A stretch of DNA of 57,332 nt from Latilactobacillus fuchuensis DSM 14340 = JCM 11249 (GTDB taxonomy: Bacteria > Bacillota > Bacilli > Lactobacillales > Lactobacillaceae). The stretch spans positions 1 through 57,332 of the forward strand of contig NZ_BAMJ01000012.1 in assembly GCF_000615805.1 (NCBI RefSeq), given 5' to 3'. The translations under genes and the position numbers were made by a program. Shown here piece by piece: positions 1 to 9,168 of the stretch; the stretch's first letter is position 1, and each line of letters opens with the position of its first letter. The notes beneath the pieces were generated by a model. That model did not search any database, was not told the origin of the DNA, and was given only the letters and a program-made list of their open reading frames with translations.

Positions 1-1
1 A

Positions 2-1993
2 GCAATCAAAGCGGCTGAAAAATTAGGTTTTACGACACAAGCTATACAAACCGATGAATCACTATTTAATCAGAGGAATGTTCAATATCCGTTTATTGCA
101 CATGTTTTAAAAAATGGTAAGTTACTACATTATTATACTGTTTTTAAATTTACTCGTAATAAAATTTTAATCGGTGATCCTGATCCTACCGTGAGAAAAA
201 GGTGGATGAAAAAAGAAGATTTTTTTAAAGAGTGGACTGGTATTGCCTTGTTTTTTGTTCCTGGATTAGATTATCAACCAACAATAGAAAAGAAAGAGTC
301 TTTATTTAGTTTTATTCCTATGCTTTTAAAGCAGCGTCAAATAATTGTACGAATAATCCTAGCAAGTATTATGATAATGATTATTGATATTCTTGGTTCA
401 TATTATTTTCAGATTTTAATTGATACATATATTCCCAATAGGTTAGTCAATGATTTAACGATTATCTCACTTGGACTATTGGTTGCCTATGGTATTCAAC
501 AAATTTTAACATTTGTACAAAATTTTTTATTGGTTATTCTTGGGCAACGGATGACTATAGATCTTGTTTTAGGTTATTTACGGCATGTCTTTGAGTTACC
601 GATGTCTTTTTTTGCAACTAGAAGGACAGGCGAAATCATTTCTCGTTTTAACGATGCAAATAAGATAATTGATGCACTAGCAAGTATTATTATCTCACTA
701 TTTCTTGACATATGGATTGTAGTTCTTTTGGGAATCGTGTTAGCAATTCAGAGTTGGAAATTATTCTTGATTACGTTAATTTCGTTACCCGCCTATGTTG
801 TGGTTATTTTTTCATTTATTAAACTTTTTCAAAATTATAATCAGAAAACAATGCAGAGCAACTCTATTCTAAATTCATCAATTATTGAAAGCATTAGCGG
901 TATAGAAACAATTAAGTCGTTGAATTGTGAAGGAAGCAGTTATCAAAAAATTGATCATGAGTTTGTAGACTATTTAAAAAACTCGTTCATTTATTCAAAA
1001 TTGGAATTCTTGCAACAGACGTTGAAAAATAGCATTCGTTTGATTTTGAACGTTTTTATCTTATGGTTTGGTGCACGACTAGTAATTCAAAATAAAATGA
1101 GTTTAGGGCAACTAATTACCTATAACACATTACTGAGTTATTTTATAAATCCGTTACAAAATATAATTAATTTACAAACTAAGTTTCAAAGTGCACGGGT
1201 TGCTAATAATCGATTAAATGAAGTTTATCTGGTGAAAATAGAATTTAATCATAATAGTAAACTAAGTACGCCGGAAATAAAAGATATTACTTTTAATAAT
1301 GTTGGTTATCGTTATGGATTCGGTCGAGATATTCTTCGGCAAATTAATTTGCAAATTAATTTTGGTGATAAAATTGCTATCGTTGGCATGAGTGGATCAG
1401 GAAAGTCAACGTTAGTCAAACTGTTGGTTAATTTTTATCAACCAACTATCGGGAATATTTATATTGGTTCGGAAGATATTCAACGCATTGATAAGAAGTC
1501 ACTACGTCAAAAAGTCAACTATTTACCGCAAGAGCCATATCTATTTTCTGGAACAATCTTAGAGAATTTACAACTAGGGAATCGTGCTGGTGTTACTTTT
1601 GATGACATTAGAGAAGCTTGTGCTTCTGCTGAGATTGAACATGATATTGAGAAAATGCCATTACAATATAAAACGGAATTATCTGAGAATGGTGGTAGCC
1701 TTTCTGGTGGGCAACGGCAGAGGTTAACAATTGCACGTTCGTTGCTAACAGATGCCGATATTTTAATTTTTGATGAATCAACGAGTAATTTAGATGCTAT
1801 CACTGAAAAAAGAATTGTTGATAAGTTAATTTCATTACCGAATAAAACAGTTATTTTTGTTGCACATAGATTGGAATTGGCCAAACGTGCTAACAAAGTT
1901 GTTGTGTTAGATGACGGTAAGTTAGTGGAATATGGGACTCACGAAAAATTGTTGGAAAACCATAGCTACTATTTTGAACTAGTTAATAAATAA
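2..1993 (+). CDS. Bacteriocin ABC exporter with C39 peptidase domain (5' truncated)
   Basis: The frame is open from base 2 with no start in the window, so 663 residues are visible. The family is about 720 long, and the N-terminus with the catalytic Cys lies outside. Visible peptidase residues are the His of HYYTV and the Asp of IGDPDP. A six-helix membrane domain follows, then an ATPase with Walker A GMSGSGKST (near residue 463), signature LSGGQRQR, Walker B ILIFDEST and H-loop AHR. Members (SppT/SapT/LagD type) cut the double-glycine leader of class II bacteriocins and pheromones and export the peptide. A double-glycine peptide and a two-component system follow on the same strand. The internal GTG at 191 is not a real start, because homology continues upstream of it. 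Confidence 0.93.
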   Translation, partial: AIKAAEKLGFTTQAIQTDESLFNQRNVQYPFIAHVLKNGKLLHYYTVFKFTRNKILIGDPDPTVRKRWMKKEDFFKEWTGIALFFVPGLDYQPTIEKKESLFSFIPMLLKQRQIIVRIILASIMIMIIDILGSYYFQILIDTYIPNRLVNDLTIISLGLLVAYGIQQILTFVQNFLLVILGQRMTIDLVLGYLRHVFELPMSFFATRRTGEIISRFNDANKIIDALASIIISLFLDIWIVVLLGIVLAIQSWKLFLITLISLPAYVVVIFSFIKLFQNYNQKTMQSNSILNSSIIESISGIETIKSLNCEGSSYQKIDHEFVDYLKNSFIYSKLEFLQQTLKNSIRLILNVFILWFGARLVIQNKMSLGQLITYNTLLSYFINPLQNIINLQTKFQSARVANNRLNEVYLVKIEFNHNSKLSTPEIKDITFNNVGYRYGFGRDILRQINLQINFGDKIAIVGMSGSGKSTLVKLLVNFYQPTIGNIYIGSEDIQRIDKKSLRQKVNYLPQEPYLFSGTILENLQLGNRAGVTFDDIREACASAEIEHDIEKMPLQYKTELSENGGSLSGGQRQRLTIARSLLTDADILIFDESTSNLDAITEKRIVDKLISLPNKTVIFVAHRLELAKRANKVVVLDDGKLVEYGTHEKLLENHSYYFELVNK

Positions 1994-2021
1994 TTTAGTA
2001 TTCAAGAATGGGAGGGTAAAA

Positions 2022-2672
2022 CTTAAAAGATACCTATTTTGAAAGTGCGAAATTTTATCATACATGATTTGAAAATTTCTCTACATTATTTATTGATTAT
2101 ACCAATGCTTATGTTTTTAATTCTGTTAGTAGTTATACTGAGTGCATTAAATAAGATTGAAATTGTGACCACTGTAATCAGTGACAACTACAATACTCCC
2201 AATAACGTACAAATTAATAAGCTTGTTATTAAAGAAGGTGATAATGTTAAAATTGGTACAAGAATGACAGCTTTTGATAATCATACAGTCTGTTTATGCA
2301 CGGCAACAAGGTGCTATTCATCTAAATAGTAGTAGACTTTCTGGAGTTGCCAAAATTATGGTTATTGATAAAATGAAATACTCACAATTAACCTTTTTAA
2401 TTCTGGCAGAAAATATCAGAAGAATTAAAGTAGGTTATGCTTTTTATTTCAGAGAAGCTGACGGTGGCAGTATTCATGGTAAAATAAAGGACGTGGGTAT
2501 CATATCAGACAATTTTTAAAAGCATGTATTTTAACGAGTTATCAGTCAACTTGATGACCGTATAACACCAATGACAGTCGCATGATTGGCTCATCAAACT
2601 AGTCTGAATGTAAAAACGGGGAAAACAAGTTATTTTAATTATCTTATAAAACAAGCTAAAGGGGCGGAATAA
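2022..2672 (+). pseudogene. Degraded bacteriocin-export accessory factor (HlyD-like)
   Basis: Remnant of the accessory protein that partners the peptidase-ABC exporter (SppE/SapE/LcnD type, normally about 450 residues). Pieces are recognisable in different frames. The start reads KDTYFESAKFYH and then meets TGA. A membrane segment LLIIPMLMFLILLVVIL (from about 2093) continues into a lipoyl-like stretch VIKEGDNVKIGT. A later frame gives QGAIHLNSSRLSGVAKIMV and GKIKDVGI. The C-terminus is TGKTSYFNYLIKQAKG, ending at 2672. Only about 650 nt remain of roughly 1350, so there is an internal deletion plus frameshifts. The exporter probably lacks its partner unless another copy exists elsewhere. Confidence 0.8.
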
Positions 2673-2674
2673 TA

Positions 2675-2851
2675 ATGAAAAAGTTTAGTGATATTGAATT
2701 GGATGAGCAACGTTTAGCAGAAATTAAGGGTGGCAGTAATGCTTACGGAGTTGAGAAAGTTTATTCGAAATATTTAGCGGTGAACTTCAGTGGTGGTAAG
2801 AGTGCAGGTAATAATATAATAAAGTGGTTTGAGGGGATTATTAATAAATAA
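2675..2851 (+). CDS. Double-glycine leader peptide (class II bacteriocin or pheromone precursor)
   Basis: A 58-residue peptide. Residues 1-20 form a classic leader, MKKFSDIELDEQRLAEIKGG, with hydrophobic residues at the usual spacing before Gly-Gly. The predicted mature part is 38 residues, SNAYGVEKVY...GIINK, cationic and Gly/Asn-rich, with no Cys and no YGNGV box, so it is not class IIa. It could be an unmodified class IIc/d bacteriocin or one half of a two-peptide bacteriocin. Its place directly before the kinase gene, with TAATG overlap (stop to 2851, next ATG at 2851), is where sakacin-type loci keep their induction peptide, but induction peptides are usually 19-27 residues. I do not recognise a named peptide. 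Confidence 0.75.
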   Translation: MKKFSDIELDEQRLAEIKGGSNAYGVEKVYSKYLAVNFSGGKSAGNNIIKWFEGIINK

Positions 2852-4157
2852 TGTATATTTATAGCGTCAATCAAATTATTTTTAGTGATATCATAACTAA
2901 TATTTTAATGATGCTATTTTTCAGCCGGTTAGTTAATACAAAGTATTGTAAAATACGATACACTATTTTTGCAATCTTTATAGGGTTAATCGGTTGGTTT
3001 TTTGTTGATATTGCAGAATCAGTGACGTTACTCGTTTTTAGCATTTATTATGTCTATCAACGGAAATGTTGGTATTCATTTGAAACGCTAGCCTTTATCT
3101 TTGTTCTATGTTGTGATACGTTATTGGCTAATTTGAGTACATTCTTGGTACATCTTATTTTTGAACAGACATCTTGGGCCAGTATGTTTTTAACGATTGC
3201 AATTAATGCCTGTTTGTATCTTGTTCTAATGTTAAGTGTTCCATTTGTGAGCGACAAACTCACTAATTTTAAGACTAGTAATTTAAATGATCAGCGTTTA
3301 TTAAAAATTGTGATTAACTTTGCTTTAGTCATTTTTTTGTCACTGCAATTAATCCAATTTGTTGCGGACATTTTTGATATAGCGGTCGTTTTCAGTGGCT
3401 ACTCATTTTATTCACATCTTTTTTTATCATAGCAACTATTATAGTCATGTTTTATTTTATTCGTAGTTATCAAATTATTTTGAAAAAAAGAGCTGAAGAA
3501 AAAGAAAAGCAAACTTTGGCTGCATACACTGAAAAACTGGAAACTAACTATACCTATTTACGCAAGTTCAAACATGACTATCAGAATATTTTATTATCGC
3601 TAAGTGAGTATATTAAACAGTCAAATCAACCAGATTTGAAGTCATACTATGCTCAGATTGTGGACCAGACCCAACAGATATTAGAAACTGATAACCTACG
3701 TTTTGATGGGTTGGAATACATTAAAATACCTGCATTACGCAGTCTGACGTATCAGAAGTTAGTCATAGCACGGCAATGTGGGATTAAAACTTATCTGGAG
3801 GCACGGACGGATATTACTGAAACCCCAATTAATATCGTCAAACTGATTCGTGTTTTAGGCATTTTATTTGATAATGCGATTGAGGAAACACAGCAACAAG
3901 AAAATGGCAGTATTCGAATTGCCTATATCAAATATAATGCAACTGAATTGGAAATTATTATTCAAAATACCGTTGCTACGGGAAGCAATGTAGTCATCAA
4001 TAAAATATTTAATGATGGTTATACAACCAAAGGAAACGGTCATGGGACTGGATTAAGCACCGTTAAAAAAATTATTGATAATACACCTAATATGACTTTG
4101 GAGACTAAGATGTTGGCGGGTCAGTATCGTATAATTATTGATTTAATTAAGGAGTGA
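2851..4157 (+). pseudogene. Bacteriocin-type sensor histidine kinase (HPK10 family), single frameshift
   Basis: Two adjacent reading frames together make a 435-residue HPK10/AgrC-like kinase. Residues 1-190 are a polytopic membrane sensor (about six helices). After 3426 the second frame gives the cytoplasmic part: H-box KFKHDYQN, N-box LFDNAIEE and G-box GHGTGLSTVKKI. The frame breaks in a T7 run at 3419-3425; one more T restores an uninterrupted reading of HLFFIIATIIVMFYF. The family (SppK, SapK, PlnB) senses the peptide pheromone and phosphorylates the adjacent regulator. Likely an assembly indel, possibly a real null allele or slippage site. It overlaps the upstream peptide gene by one base. 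Confidence 0.85.
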
Positions 4158-4163
4158 GTTCTT

Positions 4164-4919
4164 TTGTTACAAGTTTATATTTTGGAGGATGACGAACAAC
4201 AGCGACAGAATTACCAACGTCTGATTGAAAGTTATATTTTTATTGAGGGGCTAGATATGCAAGTAGATTTAGCCACTTGCAGTCCTGAAGCGTTGTTAGC
4301 GAAAGTATCGACTCAGCCAGATTTACGTGGATTGTTCTTTTTAGATATTGAACTGGTGAATTCGGATTTGGATGGTTTACAAGTAGCCGAGCGCATACGT
4401 AATCAATTAAACTTTGCAGAAATTGTTTTTGTGACCACACATTCCGAAATGGCTTTTTTAACATTTGAGCGTAAGGTAGAGCCGCTTGATTATGTACTAA
4501 AGGATAAGGGCCATGACGAAGTCTCTAAAAATATTCGGGATGATATTCGTGTGGCATATCATCGCTATACAAATCACGTTTTTACGTCTGAACAGCATTT
4601 TAGTTATCAAATTGGTTCTCGAGTCTATGAAATACCAATGTCTAAACTGATTTATATCGCAACGGTCACTGGACAGCCAGGTAAAATTGAAGTGCATTAC
4701 GAAAATGGTATGGTGGAGTATCCTTACAATCTAAATCAGCTAGAAGTGAAGTATCCTAAGCTTTTTCGTTGCCACAAAAGTTTCTTAATAAATCTTGATC
4801 AAGTACAGCAATACGATGATAAAACACGTATAGTAATAATGAGAGATGGAAGTCAGTGTGAAGTATCATATCGGAAGGAACATGGTATGCGACAGGCTTT
4901 ATTAAATAATTCGCAGTAA
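4164..4919 (+). CDS. LytTR response regulator of the bacteriocin two-component system
   Basis: 251 residues, TTG start behind AAGGAG. The N-terminal receiver domain has the acidic pair EDDE at 8-11, the phosphoacceptor Asp in FFLDIEL (near 58) and the conserved Lys in VLKDK. The C-terminal LytTR DNA-binding domain spans about 140-245 (ends ...FRCHKSFLINLDQV..., GSQCEVSYRKE). It belongs to the AgrA/ComE/SppR group, which binds paired direct repeats before bacteriocin promoters. It starts 6 nt after the kinase gene and is presumably co-transcribed with it. Intact here although the kinase frame is broken. Confidence 0.93.
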   Translation: MLQVYILEDDEQQRQNYQRLIESYIFIEGLDMQVDLATCSPEALLAKVSTQPDLRGLFFLDIELVNSDLDGLQVAERIRNQLNFAEIVFVTTHSEMAFLTFERKVEPLDYVLKDKGHDEVSKNIRDDIRVAYHRYTNHVFTSEQHFSYQIGSRVYEIPMSKLIYIATVTGQPGKIEVHYENGMVEYPYNLNQLEVKYPKLFRCHKSFLINLDQVQQYDDKTRIVIMRDGSQCEVSYRKEHGMRQALLNNSQ

Positions 4920-4977
4920 ACTTAATGATTTTTATAGAAGACATCTTTTAAATCCGGGTGTCTTAAAATAGAATATG

Positions 4978-5033
4978 AATACCTAAAGGGCCCCGCTAAT
5001 TCAGTCCAGAATTAGCGGGGCCCTTTAGGTATT
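4978..5033. terminator. Bidirectional terminator with perfect 25-bp arms
   Basis: Arms 4978-5002 and 5009-5033 are exact reverse complements of 25 bases around a 6-base loop (AGTCCA), with a GGGGCCC core. It lies between the response regulator (+) and the DUF1048 gene (-), whose stop codon lies within the right arm. There is no long U-tract, but the stem is strong enough to terminate or protect both convergent transcripts. Confidence 0.85.
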
Positions 5034-5391
5034 AACGCTTACGATAATTGGTTACTTTGCGATTTAATTTTTGGCGGCGTTCATCCAACCAAGTATCGGC
5101 AACTGCCCGAACGATATTGTCGGCAAAGTCACCAACGTCATCGCCGGTCAGTGCATAGACGGACTGATCGTTAGTCACGCCATCTTCGAATAAGATTAAC
5201 AAGTCTTCTTGGGCGGCGAGCATCCGGTAGCCAGTAAAATCAGCGAATTGCCAAAGATAATCCTGAATGGCTTTGAAAACAAATTGATAATCAGCCGGTA
5301 GCGTTGCGACGCGGGCCTTAAACTGCTTGTAGTCGGCTTTTTCTTGCCGCCAGTTTTTAGTGTCGGTCATTAATTCGTGCCATTTAATCAT
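5032..5391 (-). CDS. DUF1048 family protein
   Basis: 119 residues, soluble and helical, starting MIKWHELMTDTKNW, with a basic C-terminus (RRQKLNRKVTNYRKR). Length and the KADYKQFK...LPADYQFVFKAIQDYLW pattern fit the DUF1048 family, commonly encoded with a PadR regulator in Firmicutes. Its start overlaps the end of the PadR gene by 8 nt, so the two are translationally coupled. Function is unknown in the family. Confidence 0.8.
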   Translation of the reverse strand: MIKWHELMTDTKNWRQEKADYKQFKARVATLPADYQFVFKAIQDYLWQFADFTGYRMLAAQEDLLILFEDGVTNDQSVYALTGDDVGDFADNIVRAVADTWLDERRQKLNRKVTNYRKR

Positions 5392-5728
5392 GGTCAGTGG
5401 CCTCCAATTGTTGTTTAATCGTGGTCATTTGGGTCGTTAAAAAGGTCCAGCGGGTCCAAAAATCAGTCAGTGCGGTTTGACCGGCCGCATTAAGCCGATA
5501 GAATTTACGCATCGGCCCTTTCTCGGATGGTTTCTTGGTAATCGTCACTAACTGATCTTTTTCCAAGCGTAATAGAATTGTATAGACGGTGCCTTCAACA
5601 ACTTCTGTGAACCCAAGCGTGTTGAGCGACTTCGTGATTTCGTAGCCGTAGGTTTCTTGGTGACTGATGATTTCTAAAACGAGTCCTTCCAAAACGCCTT
5701 TGAGCATTTCCGTTAATTTTTGCGTCAT
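5384..5728 (-). CDS. PadR family transcriptional regulator
   Basis: 114 residues. The winged helix carries the PadR hallmark: LVLEIISHQETYGYEITKSL (19-38), then EGTVYTILLRLEKDQLV and the basic wing KGPMRKFYRLNAAG, ending in a C-terminal dimerisation helix. PadR proteins repress their own operon and often efflux genes. The partner DUF1048 gene overlaps it downstream. Upstream lie two direct repeats that probably form its operator. No efflux pump is adjacent. Confidence 0.9.
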   Translation of the reverse strand: MTQKLTEMLKGVLEGLVLEIISHQETYGYEITKSLNTLGFTEVVEGTVYTILLRLEKDQLVTITKKPSEKGPMRKFYRLNAAGQTALTDFWTRWTFLTTQMTTIKQQLEATDHD

Positions 5729-5740
5729 ATAGCCTCCTAC

Positions 5741-5779
5741 TAATTAATACAGAGTACTAGTATATAATATTACAGAGTA
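5741..5779 (-). promoter_or_regulatory. Probable PadR operator: two direct repeats
   Basis: On the minus strand TACTCTGTAATATTA (5779-5765) and TACTCTGTATTAATTA (5756-5741) repeat with a 23-base phase, about two helical turns, just upstream of the PadR gene. This fits an autoregulatory operator; the assignment is inference. Confidence 0.5.
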
Positions 5780-5829
5780 GGCAGATAGTCAACGATTTTG
5801 TTAAACAATGTCGTCGCTAGTCACCAAAC

Positions 5830-5860
5830 TTGACGAATAGGGTGGGGATTTTGCTATAGT
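5830..5860 (+). promoter_or_regulatory. Promoter of the small membrane protein gene
   Basis: TTGACG at 5830 and an extended -10, TGCTATAGT, ending at 5860 (19-base spacing). Start codon GTG 5906 follows an AAAGGAGT ribosome site. Confidence 0.5.
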
Positions 5861-5905
5861 AAAGATAGTTAAAATGACGAGTTAATTTGAAAGGAGTCGA
5901 TTAAC

Positions 5906-6097
5906 GTGGCCAATCCATTAGTGATGATTGGGATAGTTATTTTTGTAATTGGAATGATTATTTTTCTATTTGGGAAACAATTCTTTTTCTCACGGGCATT
6001 TTTTGGTGATCGGAGTATGTTTGCCCAGATTTTCTGGGGTTTCATTATTTGTATCATCGGCGCGGCGTTCTTATATTTCGGCGGCGCAGTCGGCTAA
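5906..6097 (+). CDS. Small two-helix membrane protein, function unknown
   Basis: 63 residues, GTG start at 5906 behind AAAGGAG with its own promoter. Two hydrophobic helices (about 5-23 and 42-60) are separated by a short loop GKQFFFSRAFFGDRSM that carries the basic residues. I do not recognise a family. It is monocistronic: a strong terminator hairpin follows 20 bases after the stop. Confidence 0.7.
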   Translation: MANPLVMIGIVIFVIGMIIFLFGKQFFFSRAFFGDRSMFAQIFWGFIICIIGAAFLYFGGAVG

Positions 6098-6117
6098 TCG
6101 GCCAACAGTGTCAATCA

Positions 6118-6162
6118 TTAAAAAACGACTTATCCGGCAAGTGTGGATGAGTCGTTTTTTAA
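6118..6162. terminator. Intrinsic terminator
   Basis: Left arm 6118-6135 (TTAAAAAACGACTTATCC) pairs with 6145-6162 around a short loop with one G-T/A-type imperfection; T6 follows the stem on the plus strand. Ends the small membrane-protein transcript. Confidence 0.85.
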
Positions 6163-6299
6163 TATAAATTTAATGGCCAATATTAAATATATCGAGTCGC
6201 TATAGAGCGGCGTCTGGTATACTATAATTATTAGTTTACCGGTTTAATTAAGGGGCTGACATTCTCGAATTAGTGAGGGTCAGGAAATGGGGAAATCAA

Positions 6300-7421
6300 A
6301 TGGACAATCAAAAAATGCCGCTGCCGACGGAAGGTAGTGGTCATCTTTCAAAAACCATCAAAGCACAATTAACACCAGAAGAATTGGCGCAAGCGCAAGT
6401 TTTATCAGAACAATTATCAGTTAATCAACAGAATACGGTCGTTGAATATGGTAAACATCAACAATTGGAACTGTCGACGTTTGCCAACGATGTTCTGGGG
6501 AAAGTGAAGAATAAGGATTTAGGTGAAATTGGGGATAGTCTGCGGGTATTGGTAAAGAGTCTCAATGAAGCTAATCCAGAAAAATTGGTGCAAAAAAATG
6601 ATTCCGTTTTTGCGAAATTATTTGTGCGCCTACGAACATCGTTATTTGAAATGACGGCTAAATATCAAGAAGTCAGTGTTCAAATTGACAATTCGGCGGA
6701 ACAGTTAGCCAAGCAAGAGAAAATTCTATTAGAAGATAATCAGTTGTTAGATGAAATGTACACGCAAAATCTGCGCTTTTATCAGGAATTAAATGTGCTG
6801 ATTGTGGGCGCGCAACTCAAAGATGAGCAATTAACCGCAGAAATTGCCGAATTACAGCCAACCTTAGTGAACGCGGATCAAATGGCGTTGCAGCAATTAC
6901 AGGATTTAAAAGCGATGCAAGATCGGCTGTCTAAAAAGGCGAATGACTTATTATTGACGCGGGAGATTACGATTCAACAGGCGCCGCAGATTCGCTTAAT
7001 TCAAAGCAGTAATTCAGTGTTAGCTGAAAAAATTCAAGCGTCAATTTCGACCGTCATCCCACTGTGGAAGAACCAAGTCGGGATTGCATTAGCCCTGTTA
7101 AGTCAGAAAGAAGCCTTGCAAACCCAAAATGCGGTCGCGGACGCGACTAATGATTTATTGAAGAAGAACAGTGAACTATTACATCAATCGGCCGTCGAGA
7201 TTGCGCAAGCGAGTCAACGGGGCGTTGTGGATATCGAGACGCTGAAGGAAACGCAAACCAATTTGATTAATACGATTTCGGATGTGCTCCAAATTCAAGC
7301 TAACGGTCAGGTCCAACGCCAAACGGCTGAAACTGAATTACAACAATTGGAACAGAATCTGCAAGCTAAATTAACCACGATTGAACAAGGTGATTTACCA
7401 CAGGGTGAATACCATGAATAG
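6300..7421 (+). CDS. telA: TelA/toxic-anion resistance family protein
   Basis: 373 residues from ATG 6300 (MDNQKMPLPTEG...). An upstream in-frame GTG at 6273 lacks a ribosome site. The protein is soluble and mostly helical/coiled-coil, with family landmarks LSTFANDVLGKVKNKDLGEIGDSL, a central coiled coil, and the conserved tail region NAVADATNDLLKKNSELLHQ. TelA-family proteins are linked to resistance to tellurite, lantibiotics and envelope stress; biochemistry is unclear. It begins a four-gene operon ending in xpaC, the usual telA partner, with 8-nt overlaps between the first three genes. Confidence 0.88.
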   Translation: MDNQKMPLPTEGSGHLSKTIKAQLTPEELAQAQVLSEQLSVNQQNTVVEYGKHQQLELSTFANDVLGKVKNKDLGEIGDSLRVLVKSLNEANPEKLVQKNDSVFAKLFVRLRTSLFEMTAKYQEVSVQIDNSAEQLAKQEKILLEDNQLLDEMYTQNLRFYQELNVLIVGAQLKDEQLTAEIAELQPTLVNADQMALQQLQDLKAMQDRLSKKANDLLLTREITIQQAPQIRLIQSSNSVLAEKIQASISTVIPLWKNQVGIALALLSQKEALQTQNAVADATNDLLKKNSELLHQSAVEIAQASQRGVVDIETLKETQTNLINTISDVLQIQANGQVQRQTAETELQQLEQNLQAKLTTIEQGDLPQGEYHE

Positions 7422-8619
7422 TCCATTAGTTTATAATCCAAAACGCATTCACGCCATTTTCAGACAACTGACCTGGGTGCTTGTTTTAGCGTTCGCCGTG
7501 GTGAGTGTTGCTTTAAGCGTCCATTACGAGAGTCGCATGGAGGTTCGCTTTTTTCACGGGTTACTGCTGAGCTATTGGTTGTTATTGGGATTACTAGGTG
7601 GGTATCTGTGGCGCAGTTATCGGCAATTAGCCCAAAACGAATTTGAAGTCTTGCAACTCAATCAAGAGGGGACCGGGATTTGGTTGACGTTTTACGGGTT
7701 AAAAGTACGTCGGTATTATATTGCGTTGGATTGGCTGACGTTGGTCCCTAGCCGAAACGGGGTTGAATTACGCTACCAACACGCACTCCAATTCAATCGG
7801 CATCAGCAAGCGTTAGTAACCGCACACGGCGAATTAATGTTGAGTCACCGGTATTTTGACAAGAAACAGTTGAACCAATTTATTAAAACGTTAAAAATGA
7901 GCAATCAACAAGCCATTTTAGAACACATTGCCCGTATTAAGAAACAGCCAGTGCACCGGGTACAACGCCATTTGGTAGGCAACATCATTACCGGGGTTGT
8001 GATTGTGGCGGGGATGGCGATTGCTTGGCAACCGAAAACGATTCCCGATAGTTCAGTCACGCCTAAGACGACCACTAAGAAGAGTCATCAAGCGGCCGGT
8101 GAAGGTGGCGATTACCATCAGAAATTAAATTATCAAAAAGACCAAATGATTGAAACGCGTCAAATGAAATTGACGATTCATCATCTGTATCAAGCAACGA
8201 CGACCGAAGACGAAGCAGTGGTCATTATGAATGCAACCGCCCAGCCACGGACGAATCAGACGAATTTCATGATTGCCGGTCATTATTTTAAACTGTACGA
8301 GAAATGGACTTTAAAGGCTGAAGCGGATAGTCGTGATTTTGGCGATTTATCTTATAAACAAAATAATTTACAAATTCAAGATGGTACGGAAAGTCGCGCG
8401 GTCATCAACGTCTTAACGGAGGGTTTTAGTAGCAGTCGTTATCAATCGCACGGACCAGAAACCTTCAATTATATTTTCAAAAAGCCAGCCACGGATGCTT
8501 TTGATATCACCTATCAAGGTTTCTATTATAATCTAGGGCAACAACCGGATGAGGATGAAGATACTTCGGCGGTGATTCACGTGCAATCGGAGCAACTGGA
8601 GGAATTGACGAATGGTTAA
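7414..8619 (+). CDS. Membrane protein of the telA-xpaC operon, function unknown
   Basis: 401 residues if started at ATG 7414, which overlaps the telA stop by 8 nt; an upstream in-frame ATG at 7381 lies inside telA. Two N-terminal membrane helices (about 15-35 and 48-65) are followed by a cytosolic stretch that looks like the EbsA-type beta-rich region (weak match). A third helix near 190-210 and an exported C-terminal half (from about 215) with Thr/Lys linker complete it. No catalytic motif seen. It overlaps the next gene by 8 nt, so it belongs functionally with telA. Confidence 0.7.
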   Translation: MNSPLVYNPKRIHAIFRQLTWVLVLAFAVVSVALSVHYESRMEVRFFHGLLLSYWLLLGLLGGYLWRSYRQLAQNEFEVLQLNQEGTGIWLTFYGLKVRRYYIALDWLTLVPSRNGVELRYQHALQFNRHQQALVTAHGELMLSHRYFDKKQLNQFIKTLKMSNQQAILEHIARIKKQPVHRVQRHLVGNIITGVVIVAGMAIAWQPKTIPDSSVTPKTTTKKSHQAAGEGGDYHQKLNYQKDQMIETRQMKLTIHHLYQATTTEDEAVVIMNATAQPRTNQTNFMIAGHYFKLYEKWTLKAEADSRDFGDLSYKQNNLQIQDGTESRAVINVLTEGFSSSRYQSHGPETFNYIFKKPATDAFDITYQGFYYNLGQQPDEDEDTSAVIHVQSEQLEELTNG

Positions 8620-9166
8620 AAAAGGGGTTTTACTACTCATGCTGTTGTTCAGCTGTTGGCGGATCAATAGCCACGCGGTTCAGGCTAAAACGTACGATTA
8701 CAAACCGGACCAGCCCATTGTGATGAAGAATGCGGGGGTTCACATCACCCTATTAAACTATCAAATACTAACGACGCCTTTACCGAAGTTTGAATACAGC
8801 GATACGGATGAACTTGAGCGTTATTTGTTAGCGACGTTTGAAATGAGCGTTGTTAAAAACGGGCGAAAATGGACGACTGGTCGTTATGATTATCATTTGG
8901 AGGTCGGTCCTAACGAACTATCACCAATCGATGAGGCCATTCCGAAACAACTTAAAAAAGGGACACTCTTAAATACCAAAAGTGAGCTGACCGTTAAACC
9001 AGGCAAGCATAAGCGATATACTGTTTTATTTGTGCTTTATCCTAATAATGATCAACAATTGATGGTGGATACCGGCGCCGATAACGTGCAAACAATCAAT
9101 CTCCAGAAAATCCCCAGCCAAAATGGGGTGTTTGCCAGCCAAGTCGCACCAAATGGGGGGCAGTAA
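8612..9166 (+). CDS. Secreted protein of the telA-xpaC operon
   Basis: 184 residues. An N-terminal signal peptide runs MVKKGVLLLMLLFSC...HAVQA, with likely cleavage after AVQA near residue 25. The mature part is beta-rich, with patterns such as GVHITLLNYQILTTPLP and LTVKPGKHKRYTVLFVLYP, reminiscent of DUF4352/DUF5067-type immunoglobulin-like domains but not assigned with confidence. No Cys for lipidation in a proper lipobox. It sits between the polytopic partner and xpaC and may act at the outer membrane face with them. Confidence 0.65.
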   Translation: MVKKGVLLLMLLFSCWRINSHAVQAKTYDYKPDQPIVMKNAGVHITLLNYQILTTPLPKFEYSDTDELERYLLATFEMSVVKNGRKWTTGRYDYHLEVGPNELSPIDEAIPKQLKKGTLLNTKSELTVKPGKHKRYTVLFVLYPNNDQQLMVDTGADNVQTINLQKIPSQNGVFASQVAPNGGQ

Positions 9167-9168
9167 GC

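Noticed and set aside
2675-2851. Class IIa (pediocin-like) bacteriocin
   Set aside because: The peptide has no YGNGV box and no cysteines.
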